Positions 11,996 to 24,510 of a DNA stretch of 64,000 bases are shown here, piece after piece. The notes under the pieces are model-generated. The model worked only from the letters and a program-made list of their open reading frames with translations. It was not told the DNA's origin and did no database searches. Numbering within the stretch: position 1 is the stretch's first letter; each line of letters opens with the position of its first letter. The DNA is from Rhabditoides inermis. Taxonomy: Eukaryota > Nematoda > Chromadorea > Rhabditida > Rhabditidae. The stretch lies in NCBI GenBank assembly GCA_963966185.1, contig CAWZYM010000416.1:1-64000 (forward strand), read 5' to 3'. The translations under genes and the position numbers were made by a program.

Positions 11996-12456
11996 CACAT
12001 ATACATCACATATACATCACGTATACATCACATATACATCACGTATACATCACATATACATATACATCACGTATACATCACGTGATGTTTACGTGATGTA
12101 TGTGATGTTTACGTGATGTATACGTAATGTATATGTGATGTACTCTACACACTTTAGTTACATATACATCACATATACATCACGTATACATCACATATAC
12201 ATCACATATACATCACATATACATCGTATACATCACGTATACATCACAACATCACATATACATCACGTACACATCACGTGATGTTTACGTGATGTATGTG
12301 ATGTTTACGTGATGTATACGTAATGTATATGTGATGTATACGTGATGTATACGTAATGTATATGTGATGTATACGTGATGTATATGTGATGTATATGTGA
12401 TGTATATGTGATGTATATGTGATGTATACGTGATGTATATGTGATGTATATGTAAC
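11996..12456. repeat. 11-bp minisatellite with inverted cassettes
   Basis: Short array with two CATCACGTGATG switches (near 12070 and 12276), each followed by the same conserved GTTTACGTGATGTATGTGATG block. Confidence 0.88.
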
Positions 12457-12728
12457 TACACACTTTATTTACCCTACAAACTTACCATACACACTCACCC
12501 TACACACTTTAGTTACCCTAGAAACTTACCATACACACTCACCCTACACACTTTAGTTACCCTAGAAACTTACCCTACACACTTTAGTTACCCTACACAC
12601 TTTAGTTACCCTACAAACTTACCCTACACACTCACCCTACACACTTTAGTTACCCTACAAACTTACCCTACACACTTTAGTTACCCTACACACTTACCCT
12701 ATACACTTTATTTACCCTACAAACTTCA
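12457..12728. repeat. CCCTACA-type repeat, longest tract
   Basis: About 270 bases of alternating CCCTACACACTTTAGTTA, CCCTAGAAACTTA and CCATACACACTCA motifs. It forms the boundary between the minisatellite and the gag-bearing segment. Confidence 0.88.
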
Positions 12729-13631
12729 CAAGGAATCACAAGGAACGCGCCACGGACACAGCGGCTCACGTGAGTCGTGGGGATGTAGGAGGGTGTGGTC
12801 TCTAGGCTTAGATGTACCAGCCTAGTTTTGGACGCGCTGTAGCGGGAGGGTAAGAATCTCGAGGTCGTAATTGTGAAGAGTATTACTTTCTTGTTGGCTT
12901 GTTCATGTGTTTTGAATTTGTACTTGTATGTGCATTCTCTTTGGTTATTTTGTCGTCTTTGTCGTTTGTTCTATTCCATTCATTTCTGTCTCCGCATATC
13001 ATTCTCGCAGCGTTCTCTCTCTTTTGCGCACTTGCCTCCTTATCATTGTTGTATTGCCAATCCGCTCTCAGTGACACCCTCTCTCTCAGTATCGATCGAT
13101 GCGAGAGGAGAGAGAGTGGCGGTCACACCAGTTGTTCTTTCTCGTGTGCTCGCGTGTTCACTTTGTGTCTGCATTTGTCTCTCAGTTGCATTTGTGTTGT
13201 TATGCGCGTGTTATTTCCGCGTGTGTCTTCGCTTGCATATAATCACTCATCCATTGCAGTGGTGCACGCACAACTCGGACGAGGCAGCTTCGGCAGACAG
13301 CAGGTAGGTCGGTCAAACGGCTCGTCAAACCCGCTCACCACCCCACATTTGTGTTTTGTGTGTGTGTTCGTTTTGTCCGCGTCGTGTTTTGTCCGGCAGT
13401 ACCTTGCCTTAGAGGTACAAGAGTCTGGCCGACTCAGGGTGGTCGTGCCCGTCATTCTGTTCAATTGGTGTCCCTTCGACTTGAGGTGCAGCTGCAGCTG
13501 CACAACAGGAGAGGTGAGTTTAGCAACAGAAGCACAAGTTCAGCTGACTTTTTGTTGTTTCAGCAAGCGCGAATTCGGAAGCAATAGCAACACACAGCAG
13601 CAGAGGTGAGACAACACAGCTCAACATTTCG
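12729..13631 (+). other. Segment upstream of gag remnant
   Basis: Unrecognised, mostly T- and G-rich sequence leading into the gag-like frame. Candidate intron signals are visible: a donor GTGAGT near 13513 with an acceptor TTGTTTCAG about 50 bases later, and a donor-like CAG-GTAGGT near 13304. It could be a 5' LTR plus leader of the gag element, but no terminal repeat or primer-binding site could be identified. Open frames here (for example 12899-13609) are low-complexity and have no recognisable domain. Confidence 0.35.
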
Positions 13632-14642
13632 GTGGAGTGCTCGAACATGTGGGGTCAAAGTCGGAGTGAATCAAAGAGGAACAAGATGAATGCAAGCAAG
13701 TTTGAGAAGTATGGACCGGTGGGGCACAGCGAGATGGGTAATAAGAACTCGCGCAGTGCGAGTAGTGGCAAGCGAAACAGCAGGTGGCATGGCGCAAGCT
13801 CAGACGACAGCTGGGAGGTGTTCGCGTCCACTGCCGGAATTCCGGCACAGTTCGCTAGGTATATCACGCGCTTCGAGGACGCAGTCGAAGCTCGCGCAGT
13901 TGATATGACCCCGCGACAGAAAGCCGCGCTGCTTAGGTGCAATGTGCGGGGCGCGGAGATGGTGTTCGCTGAGATGGGCGAGAGGAAGCACGACTATGAC
14001 GCTTTGGTCGAGCGGCTGAAGGAGCATTTCGACGGTGGACACATCCATAATTTGTTGTGGCGGAACGCGACGTGACTGCTCAAGCAAAGGATGGACGAGA
14101 ACATCCGCGCCTACGCTCTCCGCTGCTGGGAGACAGTACAGGGATGCAGGGATGCTCCGCAGGTGGTGCGCGATATCCACACCATTCAGTCATTCATCGA
14201 GGGAACATGGAACGCAGAGATCCGAGTCCAAACTTCGATCGCCAGACAGATGGGTACATTGAAGGAGAGCAAGGACGACTTCCACGCGATAGTGCGGGAG
14301 GCGGAGCGCATCGAGTCGGTACTACTTGGCACTCGCCTACTGAAGAAACTGTGCGGCCACTGCGGGCAGTACGGACACATGGGATGCAACGGACTGGACC
14401 GCGATAGCGGCAAGGCCGGGATGAAGGAGGAGGTAGCTGATCAGGTGTTCAGCGTTCAGGCCGCCCGTCATTGCGACTATTGTGGTAAGGATGGACACTC
14501 AAATTCCTATTGTTCTCGGTTGAAGAGGGCCAGGAAACAGCTGGAGAAGCTGCACGCATTTGAGGCACAGCGCAGGGATAGATTGAGTGCGGGTGAGATC
14601 GAGGCGGCATCGAACAGCCTCGCACATCTCTCTTTTCAGTAG
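13632..14642 (+). pseudogene. Gag-like gene split by an in-frame TGA, copy 1
   Basis: Two frames in the same register, 147 and about 188 codons, are separated only by TGA at 14073-14075. The second part holds zinc-knuckle motifs: CGHCGQYGHMGC, with shortened spacing (CX2CX4HX2C), and CDYCGKDGHSNSYC, a standard CX2CX4HX4C. The first part resembles the helical capsid-type region of retrotransposon Gag in composition. No protease, reverse transcriptase or integrase follows before the next repeat, so this is a gag-only remnant of an LTR element or a stand-alone gag-derived gene. All three copies carry the same stop, so it predates the duplications. Stop readthrough is possible but unsupported. 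Confidence 0.7.
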
Positions 14643-14767
14643 AAGAGAGGCGATCGATATATGACCATTTCGTAAAATGCACCTCTTTGTATAAGCGCGG
14701 ATCTGCCTGCGTGAACACGAGTAGAGTAATATTATATGTGATGTTTATGTGATGTGTATGTGACGTA
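14643..14767. other. End of gag segment
   Basis: Short non-coding tail followed by three minus-oriented minisatellite units, then the start of the next 9.74-kb unit. Confidence 0.6.
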
Positions 14768-15292
14768 CTGTCCCGATCACAAGCTTTGACCATTCGGCCG
14801 TGACGTCCCGGCCCGGGCCGTGACATAGCGTGAAATTGATTATATCTCGTTATCAGATTAAACTAAAAATAAACCAAGATCACCATTAAATTCAGCGTGC
14901 ATGATTTGCCCGGAAAGCATATTTCAATCTCATTTTCATCATTCAAATTGACATCCGGGTGCCCATGTGAGAAACACGGTTCAGCATGAAAAGAAGCCGC
15001 TGTGATGGAAGTCACATTGAGTATAGATAAACGAACTTTCGGATTTATACATATCTATATGTTGTTGATCTATATACAAAAAATTACAGTGAATATTATT
15101 TCACTCGTCGAAAAATTTCGATGCAAAGTGGCCGTTTCAAATTGACATCATTTGATCTAGACGCTTTTGAAATGCTCAATGACGTCCGATCGAAATGAGA
15201 GTTGCACCTCTGAACTTCCAATCTTTCACTCCATATTATGATAATGTTGTTTCAAAATTTCGTTTTCGTGATTTCCACTATGTGGAAATCAC
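14768..15292. mobile_element. Hairpin-ended 0.5-kb repeat element
   Basis: Copy of 5032-5556 with few substitutions; it ends in the same hairpin. Confidence 0.55.
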
Positions 15293-15312
15293 GCACTTTA
15301 TTCATCACGCAC

Positions 15313-15403
15313 GCACACTACACACTTTATTTACCCTACAAACTTACTCTACACACTCACCCTACACACTTTAGTTACCCTACAAACTTACCCTACACAT
15401 TTA
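15313..15403. repeat. CCCTACA-type short repeat
   Basis: Copy of 5576-5667. Confidence 0.8.
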
Positions 15404-17484
15404 CATCACGTATACATCACAACTTCACATATACATCACATATACATCACGTATACATCACGTGATGTTTACGTGATGTATGTGATGTTTACGTGATGTA
15501 TACGTAATGTATATGTGATGTACCCTACACACTTTAGTTACATATACATCACATATACATCACGTATACATCACATATACATCACATATACATCACATAT
15601 ATATCACGTATACATCACATATACATTACGTATACATCACGTATACATCACATATACATTACGTATACATCACGTAAACATCACATACATCACGTAAACA
15701 TCACGTGATGTATACGTGATGTATATGTGATGTATATGTGATGTTGTGATGTATACGTGATGTGTATGTGATGTATAAGTGATGTATATTTGATGTGTAT
15801 GTGATGTATACGTGATGTATACGTGATGTATATGTGATGTAAACGTGATGTATACGTGATGTATACGTGATGTATACGTGATGTATACGTGATGTATACG
15901 TGATGTATACGTGATGTATACGTGATGTATATGTGATGTATATGTGATGTATATGTGATGTATATGTGATGTATATGTGATGTATACGTGATGTATGTAT
16001 ACGTGATGTATACGTTATGTATACGTGATGTATACGTGATGTATACGTGATGTATATGTGATGTATATGTGATGTATATGTGATGTATATGTGATGTATA
16101 TATGATGTATATGTGATGTATATGTGATGTATATGTGATGTATATGTGATGTATATGTGATGTATATGTGATGTATATGTGATGTATATGTGATGTGTAT
16201 GTGATGTATACGTGATGTATATGTGATGTATACGTGATGTGTACGTGATGTATACGTGATGTATACGTGATGTATACGTTATGTATACGTGATGTATACG
16301 TGATGTATATGTGATGTATACGTGATGTATATGTGATGTATATGTGATGTATATGTGATGTATATGTGATGTATATGTGATGTATACGTGGGTAACCAAA
16401 GTGTGTAGGGTGAGTGTGTCACGTATACATCACGTATACATCATGTATACATCACATTTACATCACATATACATCACGTATACATCACGTATACATCACA
16501 TATGCATCACGTATACATCACATATACATCACATATACATCACATATACATCACATATACATCACGTATACATCACGTATACATCACGTATACATCACGT
16601 ATACATCACGTATACATCACATATACATCACATACACATCACATATACATCACATATACATCACGTATACATCACATACACATCACATATACATCACATA
16701 TACATCACGTATACATCACAACATCACATATACATCACATATACATCACGTATACATCACGTATACATCACTTATACATCACATATACATCACGTATACA
16801 TCACGTATACATCACTTATACATCACATATACATCACGTATACATCACGTATACATCACATATACATCACGTATACATCACGTATACATCACGTATACAT
16901 CACGTATACATCACGTATACATCACGTATACATCACGTATACATCACATACACATCACATATACATCACATATACATCACGTATACATCACAACATCACA
17001 TATACATCACATATACATCACGTATACATCACGTATACATCACTTATACATCACATATACATCACGTATACATCACATATACATCACGTATACATCACAT
17101 ATACATCACGTATACATCACATATACATCACATATACATCACGTATAGATCACGTATACATCACATATACATCACGTATACATCACATATACATCACATA
17201 TACATTACGTATAGATCACGTATACACCACGTATACATCACATATACATCACATCTACATCACATATACATCGCGTATACATCACATATACATCACGTAA
17301 ACATCACGTATACATCAACGTATACATCACGTATACATCAACGCATTGTTGTAACATTGAGTAACATTGTTGTAACATTCTGTAACGCATCACATATACA
17401 TCACATACACATCACATATACATCACATACACATCACGTATACATCACATACACATCACATATACATAACATATACATCACATA
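15404..17484. repeat. 11-bp minisatellite, main array of unit copy 2
   Basis: Same order of orientation switches and spacers as at 5668-7737, with one additional minus-oriented unit near 16190. Confidence 0.93.
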
Positions 17485-17485
17485 T

Positions 17486-17707
17486 AATAGGCGTAGGGAT
17501 GGGTTCCTTCGGTACTACTGTAGGACTATGAATAACCGCTCCTCGTTCCAGTGGTACTTTGTCCGCGATCTCGCGGTGCATGCGGTTCCCCGGAGGCGTG
17601 GACGGACTTCGGCGACCCGGGAGAAGCACAAGTCAACCGATTCGCAGAGACAGGTGGGTGGGGAAAGCGCGTCTAACAACGTGTCTGTTGCCGCCACTTC
17701 TCAGTAA
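17486..17707 (+). CDS. LINE ORF1, C-terminal remnant, copy 2
   Basis: Same 5'-truncated ORF1 tail as at 7739-7960, with the same TAATG overlap with ORF2. Confidence 0.6.
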   Translation, partial: NRRRDGFLRYYCRTMNNRSSFQWYFVRDLAVHAVPRRRGRTSATREKHKSTDSQRQVGGESASNNVSVAATSQ

Positions 17708-20511
17708 TGGTTACTTCCGCAAACAAATATTTTAGCCTCTTTACCAGTAATATTCGTAGTTTTAAAAACTCCCTGCAGCTTATAACTGCTTCTTTTCATT
17801 CTCTGTCTGTGATTGGTGTTTTGACGGAGATTTGGACACGGGATGAGAAATCGATTCCAATTTTCCCTCGGCGCGTCACTCACGCTGCCTGTCGATCAGA
17901 TCGAAGAGGCGGAGGTGTCATGATTAGTGTTCCTTCGAATTTGGGATCTACTTTACTCGCACAAATTAGCCTGGATGATCTTGATGCGGTAGCTTCTAAA
18001 ATATCCTTCCCTAATGGCTCTAGAGTTATAGTTATTGGAGTATATCGGCACCCGCGAAGCTCACCAAATTTCACTCACCATCTGGAAACGTTTATTGCCC
18101 GTTTCAATATAGATTGTCCGGTTATAATTACAGGTGATTTTAATTTCCCAGAAATCAATTGGCGTGATAATACATCTAGCGAACCAAAATCATTTGACTT
18201 TGTTGGATTATGCAACACATTGGGCCTTTCTCAGCATGTCAACTTCCCCACTCGCGGATATAACATATTAGATTTGATACTTTGTAATGACCGTTCCTTG
18301 ATTTTCAACGTAAAACCTGGAATTCAAATTTCAGATCATGTATCAGTAGAGTGTTCCTTAAATATACCACTATCACCATCTTGTGACAATGTTGAGAAAA
18401 CCTACTTTGACAACAGAAATGGAGACTATGCCGCGATGTGCCATGATCTCGCTGCTATTGATTGGGTCTCACAGTTTGGACAATGTACTGATATAGATCA
18501 AAAGTACAATGTTCTTACTTGTTACATACACGACTCTATCAACATAAGAGTACCAATTCTTACAATCAAGAGCGCGAAAAAGTTTCCCTCATGGCTGTTA
18601 TCTAAGAAACTGAAAATTAGAAAATTGTTTGATAAACAGAAACACACCAAGGATCCAGATGATATATATACCTATAAGAATGCGACAAAACTTTATAAGC
18701 AAGACGTGAAAAGCTATCTCATTGAACGCGAACGCAGTATTTTGAAAAAAGGCTCCCCAGCTGAATATTGGAACTATATCAAGAAACGCACTGTTGGCAA
18801 AGCAGACATTCTGTTCCTTTCTGATGGGAAAAACCTTGTCTCTGATGATTTCGAAAGAGCACAGATGTTTAACAAACATTTTTCTGATGTATTTATAAGA
18901 GATGACCATAAACCATTCTCAGCGCAAAGTAAGACATCTGTTAGCCTGATGAATATAAATCTGGATCCGGATCGTGTTTATACATATTTGAAGCACTTCA
19001 AACGAAAACTCTCATATGGACCGGACAACATACCTAGTATTGTGCTGCAATCATTAGCTGTTGTACTCGCTGAACCTTTGTCCATGATTTTCAAGGAATC
19101 TTTAACCACAGGCAACATGCCGAACCTTTGGAAACAATCTATAGTAGTGCCGGTCCATAAGAAAGATGATCCTTCTATTGTAAATAACTACCGCCCTATT
19201 TCGCTCACTTGTACAAGTTGTAGAGTGCTTGAGCGGATGTTAGTCTATGAGATGCGTACACATCTTTGGTCTAATCATCTTGTCGCACCTCAGCAGTTTG
19301 GGTTCCTAGATGGACGCTCTACCATTTCACAGATGGTGGAGTATGTCTCATTTATTAGTAGCGAATTGGGTGCAAAACGGATAGTCGATAGTATATATCT
19401 TGATGTTGCGAAGGCTTTTGACACTGTTTCGCACAGACGATTAATACAAATCTGTGATGCGTATGGATTCCGCGGCAATCTCCTTAGATGGCTACAAAAC
19501 TACTTGACTGGAAGGACCCAATGTGTGCGTATATCCAACAAATTATCTGATTGGTTAGATGTTTTATCTGGAGTACCTCAAGGAAGTGTTGTAGGTCCTC
19601 TCATGTTCTTGTTGTATGTCAACGATATCGGAGTCGTTATCGAACATAGTAAATTTCACATTTATGCAGACGATCTAAAACTCTACCTGTCATCGAGTAC
19701 TCCCTGTTTCGAGTCAAAATTGATATCCGATCTTCGTCGGATAGCTAAATTTTTCATTGACAGACAAATGAAACTGTCAGTTTCTAAATGTGAGTGTATG
19801 CATTTTGGCAAGAATAATCCTATGTATTCATACACATGTGAGGGTCAACCTTTACGTTCGGTGCGTAATATACGCGATCTAGGTATTCAACTCAATTTTG
19901 ACCTCAGTCCCGATAGTCATATTTCAAAACAAGTACGAAAAGCATCTGCCCTTGCTATACTTGTTCCGCGGACTTTCTCCTATTCGAAAGATTTATATAG
20001 AAATTTATTCATATACAAAATCAGACCGATTCTCGAATACGGCAGTGAAGTGTTATGTCTAATGAACAAAACTTTCACGAATGCATTGGAAAAGACACAA
20101 CGAAAGTTCACAAAGGCAATATTTCCGAAAATGAGCTACGCGAACCGTCTCGAGTCTCTCCAACTGGAAACACTAAATATGCGTAGAATGAAAAGCAACC
20201 TTACCCTAGTACATAGCTATATGTATGGATATATCAAGTCAGAAAACCCTTTTGACGTCATTGATTCCAAGTCAAGATCATCTAGGAACCGTTCCAATGG
20301 GTATAAACTTCACAGTAACGCCAAAAACACAATTCAACAGTCTTTTATAATTCATTCGGTTGTTAACACTTGGAACTTGCTTCCTCAAACCGTTGTAAAT
20401 ATTCCCGATAAACACCAATTCAGAAAGAGCTTAAATAATCATATAAATTTCCATAGTAAAAACGGCACTATTTTCAGTTCACTTAAAATACAAGACCCCA
20501 CTAATCTCTAA
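17707..20511 (+). CDS. LINE ORF2: endonuclease/reverse transcriptase, copy 2
   Basis: Its 934-residue translation is the same as that of copy 1, with the endonuclease and YADD reverse transcriptase motifs intact. The absence of coding change suggests a recent duplication of the unit; there is no evidence that this copy moved independently. Confidence 0.95.
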   Translation: MVTSANKYFSLFTSNIRSFKNSLQLITASFHSLSVIGVLTEIWTRDEKSIPIFPRRVTHAACRSDRRGGGVMISVPSNLGSTLLAQISLDDLDAVASKISFPNGSRVIVIGVYRHPRSSPNFTHHLETFIARFNIDCPVIITGDFNFPEINWRDNTSSEPKSFDFVGLCNTLGLSQHVNFPTRGYNILDLILCNDRSLIFNVKPGIQISDHVSVECSLNIPLSPSCDNVEKTYFDNRNGDYAAMCHDLAAIDWVSQFGQCTDIDQKYNVLTCYIHDSINIRVPILTIKSAKKFPSWLLSKKLKIRKLFDKQKHTKDPDDIYTYKNATKLYKQDVKSYLIERERSILKKGSPAEYWNYIKKRTVGKADILFLSDGKNLVSDDFERAQMFNKHFSDVFIRDDHKPFSAQSKTSVSLMNINLDPDRVYTYLKHFKRKLSYGPDNIPSIVLQSLAVVLAEPLSMIFKESLTTGNMPNLWKQSIVVPVHKKDDPSIVNNYRPISLTCTSCRVLERMLVYEMRTHLWSNHLVAPQQFGFLDGRSTISQMVEYVSFISSELGAKRIVDSIYLDVAKAFDTVSHRRLIQICDAYGFRGNLLRWLQNYLTGRTQCVRISNKLSDWLDVLSGVPQGSVVGPLMFLLYVNDIGVVIEHSKFHIYADDLKLYLSSSTPCFESKLISDLRRIAKFFIDRQMKLSVSKCECMHFGKNNPMYSYTCEGQPLRSVRNIRDLGIQLNFDLSPDSHISKQVRKASALAILVPRTFSYSKDLYRNLFIYKIRPILEYGSEVLCLMNKTFTNALEKTQRKFTKAIFPKMSYANRLESLQLETLNMRRMKSNLTLVHSYMYGYIKSENPFDVIDSKSRSSRNRSNGYKLHSNAKNTIQQSFIIHSVVNTWNLLPQTVVNIPDKHQFRKSLNNHINFHSKNGTIFSSLKIQDPTNL

Positions 20512-20797
20512 AATATGAAGCTGGGGCAACTCTTATTCAGAAGTGGTGACAAACGGCACATATAGATCGTTTTTCTCACTCACTTTTATCTCGTTTCGGG
20601 TGATGAGATTGCACTTTCCCTACATAGATCATGTTAACTCTGATTTCTGGGGAGAGTGCGGATGTACCGGGTCGCAGGGATACGGACCGACGACGGGGGC
20701 TGCTGTCTCCCGAGCATCTTATTGTATCTCCTTCTCTTATCCCGTGTTATCACCAAAATTCATATGAATAAACTATATATATATACATCACATATAC

Positions 20798-21547
20798 ATT
20801 AGAGAGGGCGCGCAGCGCCCTCTCTTTTGGCTTAGGATAGGGCTCGCGCTAGAATTTTCAAGAAGCGATATCCAAAGGTCACGTTAGCAACACTGTGCAC
20901 TCATCCAATTCATGTTAGTTAGATTCACACAGTTCCGTAGATCAGATCACTGGTTGACGGCATCTTTGTATCTTTTCTCCGAAAGAAGCTATGAGCGATC
21001 GCGCGCACCCATGAGGCGAGAGGCCAGCGTGTGGGTGTGTGGGTGTGTGTGTGTGGACCGTTTCCAGTCAACGCTGGCTGCTAGCTCTCTCCCGGTGGGC
21101 GGGACGCGAGAGAGAGAGCGCGAGAGAGCACGCTGATAGCAGAGGGCGCAGACAAGGCAGACATGCACTTATGCCACCGCGAATGCATAGAATTGTGTCG
21201 TGCGTTTCTATACAAAACTATGAAAATCCATATACGCAACATGAACTGCAGTCTGTAGTAGTAAATTACTTGCTACCACCGTTTCTCTTCCATCATAGTT
21301 CTGTGCGTACAATGAAAGAAGAACTTGGCAATAAGTAAGAGAAGAAATTTCTATGAAATTCAACAAAAGCACATGTATTATCTGTTAAAAGTACTTGCGT
21401 AAAGAGAGTCAGTTTGTCTTAACCCAATTCAACAAAAGCTCATGCATAAAACGTTTACAAATACTAACACAAACCTGCACATCCCGGACCGTTGACACTA
21501 CATAACATATGAAATATGAGAATACAAATAATGTCAATGTTAGAGTT

Positions 21548-21586
<39 letters not shown>

Positions 21587-21738
21587 GAGAGGGAGAGAGA
21601 GAGAGAGGGAGAGAGGGAGAGAGAGAGAGAGAGGAGCAGGTTTGTGTTAGTATTTGTAAACGTTTTATGCATGAGCTTTTGTTGAATTGGGTTAAGACAA
21701 ACTGACTCTCTTTACGCAAGTACTTTTTAACAGATAAT
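20798..21738. mobile_element. Foldback element, type II, copy 2
   Basis: Copy of 11051-11995. It shares with the block 2 copy a one-base difference near 21205 (GCGTTTC instead of GCGGTTC), so this unit is closer to block 2 there than to unit copy 1. Confidence 0.62.
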
Positions 21739-22200
21739 CACATATACATCACATATACATCACGTATACATCACATATACATCACGTATACATCACATAT
21801 ACATATACATCACGTATACATCACGTGATGTTTACGTGATGTATGTGATGTTTACGTGATGTATACGTAATGTATATGTGATGTACTCTACACACTTTAG
21901 TTACATATACATCACATATACATCACGTATACATCACATATACATCACATATACATCACATATACATCGTATACATCACGTATACATCACAACATCACAT
22001 ATACATCACGTACACATCACGTGATGTTTACGTGATGTATGTGATGTTTACGTGATGTATACGTAATGTATATGTGATGTATACGTGATGTATACGTAAT
22101 GTATATGTGATGTATACGTGATGTATATGTGATGTATATGTGATGTATATGTGATGTATATGTGATGTATACGTGATGTATATGTGATGTATATGTAACT
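21739..22200. repeat. 11-bp minisatellite with inverted cassettes
   Basis: Copy of 11996-12456. Confidence 0.88.
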
Positions 22201-22470
22201 ACACACTTTATTTACCCTACAAACTTACCATACACACTCACCCTACACACTTTAGTTACCCTAGAAACTTACCATACACACTCACCCTACACACTTTAGT
22301 TACCCTAGAAACTTACCCTACACACTTTAGTTACCCTACACACTTTAGTTACCCTACAAACTTACCCTACACACTCACCCTACACACTTTAGTTACCCTA
22401 CAAACTTACCCTACACACTTTAGTTACCCTACACACTTACCCTATACACTTTATTTACCCTACAAACTTC
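22201..22470. repeat. CCCTACA-type repeat
   Basis: Copy of 12457-12728. Confidence 0.88.
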
Positions 22471-23374
22471 ACAAGGAATCACAAGGAACGCGCCACGGAC
22501 ACAGCGGCTCACGTGAGTCGTGGGGATGTAGGAGGGTGTGGTCTCTAGGCTTAGATGTACCAGCCTAGTTTTGGACGCGCTGTAGCGGGAGGGTAAGAAT
22601 CTCGAGGTCGTAATTGTGAAGAGTATTACTTTCTTGTTGGCTTGTTCATGTGTTTTGAATTTGTACTTGTATGTGCATTCTCTTTGGTTATTTTGTCGTC
22701 TTTGTCGTTTGTTCTATTCCATTCATTTCTGTCTCCGCATATCATTCTCGCAGCGTTCTCTCTCTTTTGCGCACTTGCCTCCTTATCATTGTTGTATTGC
22801 CAATCCGCTCTCAGTGACACCCTCTCTCTCAGTATCGATCGATGCGAGAGGAGAGAGAGTGGCGGTCACACCAGTTGTTCTTTCTCGTGTGCTCGCGTGT
22901 TCACTTTGTGTCTGCATTTGTCTCTCAGTTGCATTTGTGTTGTTATTCGCGTGTTATTTCCGCGTGTGTCTTCGCTTGCATATAATCACTCATCCATTGC
23001 AGTGGTGCACGCACAACTCGGACGAGGCAGCTTCGGCAGACAGCAGGTAGGTCGGTCAAACGGCTCGTCAAACCCGCTCACCACCCCACATTTGTGTTTT
23101 GTGTGTGTGTTCGTTTTGTCCGCGTCGTGTTTTGTCCGGCAGTACCTTGCCTTAGAGGTACAAGAGTCTGGCCGACTCAGGGTGGTCGTGCCCGTCATTC
23201 TGTTCAATTGGTGTCCCTTCGACTTGAGGTGCAGCTGCAGCTGCACAACAGGAGAGGTGAGTTTAGCAACAGAAGCACAAGTTCAGCTGACTTTTTGTTG
23301 TTTCAGCAAGCGCGAATTCGGAAGCAATAGCAACACACAGCAGCAGAGGTGAGACAACACAGCTCAACATTTCG
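22471..23374 (+). other. Segment upstream of gag remnant, copy 2
   Basis: Copy of 12729-13631 with at least one substitution (near 22943). Confidence 0.35.
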
Positions 23375-24385
23375 GTGGAGTGCTCGAACATGTGGGGTCA
23401 AAGTCGGAGTGAATCAAAGAGGAACAAGATGAATGCAAGCAAGTTTGAGAAGTATGGACCGGTGGGGCACAGCGAGATGGGTAATAAGAACTCGCGCAGT
23501 GCGAGTAGTGGCAAGCGAAACAGCAGGTGGCATGGCGCAAGCTCAGACGACAGCTGGGAGGTGTTCGCGTCCACTGCCGGAATTCCGGCACAGTTCGCTA
23601 GGTATATCACGCGCTTCGAGGACGCAGTCGAAGCTCGCGCAGTTGATATGACCCCGCGACAGAAAGCCGCGCTGCTTAGGTGCAATGTGCGGGGCGCGGA
23701 GATGGTGTTCGCTGAGATGGGCGAGAGGAAGCACGACTATGACGCTTTGGTCGAGCGGCTGAAGGAGCATTTCGACGGTGGACACATCCATAATTTGTTG
23801 TGGCGGAACGCGACGTGACTGCTCAAGCAAAGGATGGACGAGAACATCCGCGCCTACGCTCTCCGCTGCTGGGAGACAGTACAGGGATGCAGGGATGCTC
23901 CGCAGGTGGTGCGCGATATCCACACCATTCAGTCATTCATCGAGGGAACATGGAACGCAGAGATCCGAGTCCAAACTTCGATCGCCAGACAGATGGGTAC
24001 ATTGAAGGAGAGCAAGGACGACTTCCACGCGATAGTGCGGGAGGCGGAGCGCATCGAGTCGGTACTACTTGGCACTCGCCTACTGAAGAAACTGTGCGGC
24101 CACTGCGGGCAGTACGGACACATGGGATGCAACGGACTGGACCGCGATAGCGGCAAGGCCGGGATGAAGGAGGAGGTAGCTGATCAGGTGTTCAGCGTTC
24201 AGGCCGCCCGTCATTGCGACTATTGTGGTAAGGATGGACACTCAAATTCCTATTGTTCTCGGTTGAAGAGGGCCAGGAAACAGCTGGAGAAGCTGCACGC
24301 ATTTGAGGCACAGCGCAGGGATAGATTGAGTGCGGGTGAGATCGAGGCGGCATCGAACAGCCTCGCACATCTCTCTTTTCAGTAG
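23375..24385 (+). pseudogene. Gag-like gene split by an in-frame TGA, copy 2
   Basis: Same two-part frame as copy 1, with the stop at 23816-23818 and both zinc-knuckle motifs kept. No substitution changes the translation relative to copy 1. Confidence 0.7.
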
Positions 24386-24510
24386 AAGAGAGGCGATCGA
24401 TATATGACCATTTCGTAAAATGCACCTCTTTGTATAAGCGCGGATCTGCCTGCGTGAACACGAGTAGAGTAATATTATATGTGATGTTTATGTGATGTGT
24501 ATGTGACGTA

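Larger units (their letters stand above)
5032..14767. repeat. 9.74-kb tandem unit, copy 1
   Basis: The unit runs from the hairpin-ended element at 5032 to the end of the gag remnant region. It is repeated directly at 14768-24510 and once in block 2 at 46709-56453. Differences are isolated substitutions and small indels. The identical order of a LINE, a foldback element and gag shows that the unit, not the single elements, was copied. Confidence 0.92.
17485..20782 (+). mobile_element. CR1/Jockey-like LINE, copy 2
   Basis: Copied with the 9.74-kb unit, not a separate insertion: both junctions with the minisatellite are the same as at 7738 and 11035. Confidence 0.88.
14768..24510. repeat. 9.74-kb tandem unit, copy 2
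   Basis: Direct repeat of 5032-14767. One minisatellite unit more (11 bases) occurs in the main array and a few bases fewer in the GA tract. Scattered substitutions occur, for example one base at 22943 relative to 13200. Confidence 0.92.

Noticed and set aside
12457..12728. True telomeric tract
   Set aside because: The CCCTACA words are irregular, interstitial and not the TTAGGC repeat expected for most nematodes; genes follow on the same side.
12899..13609. 236-codon plus frame upstream of gag as a protein gene
   Set aside because: Low-complexity T-rich translation, candidate splice signals interrupt it, overlapping frames are equally long, and no motif is recognised.
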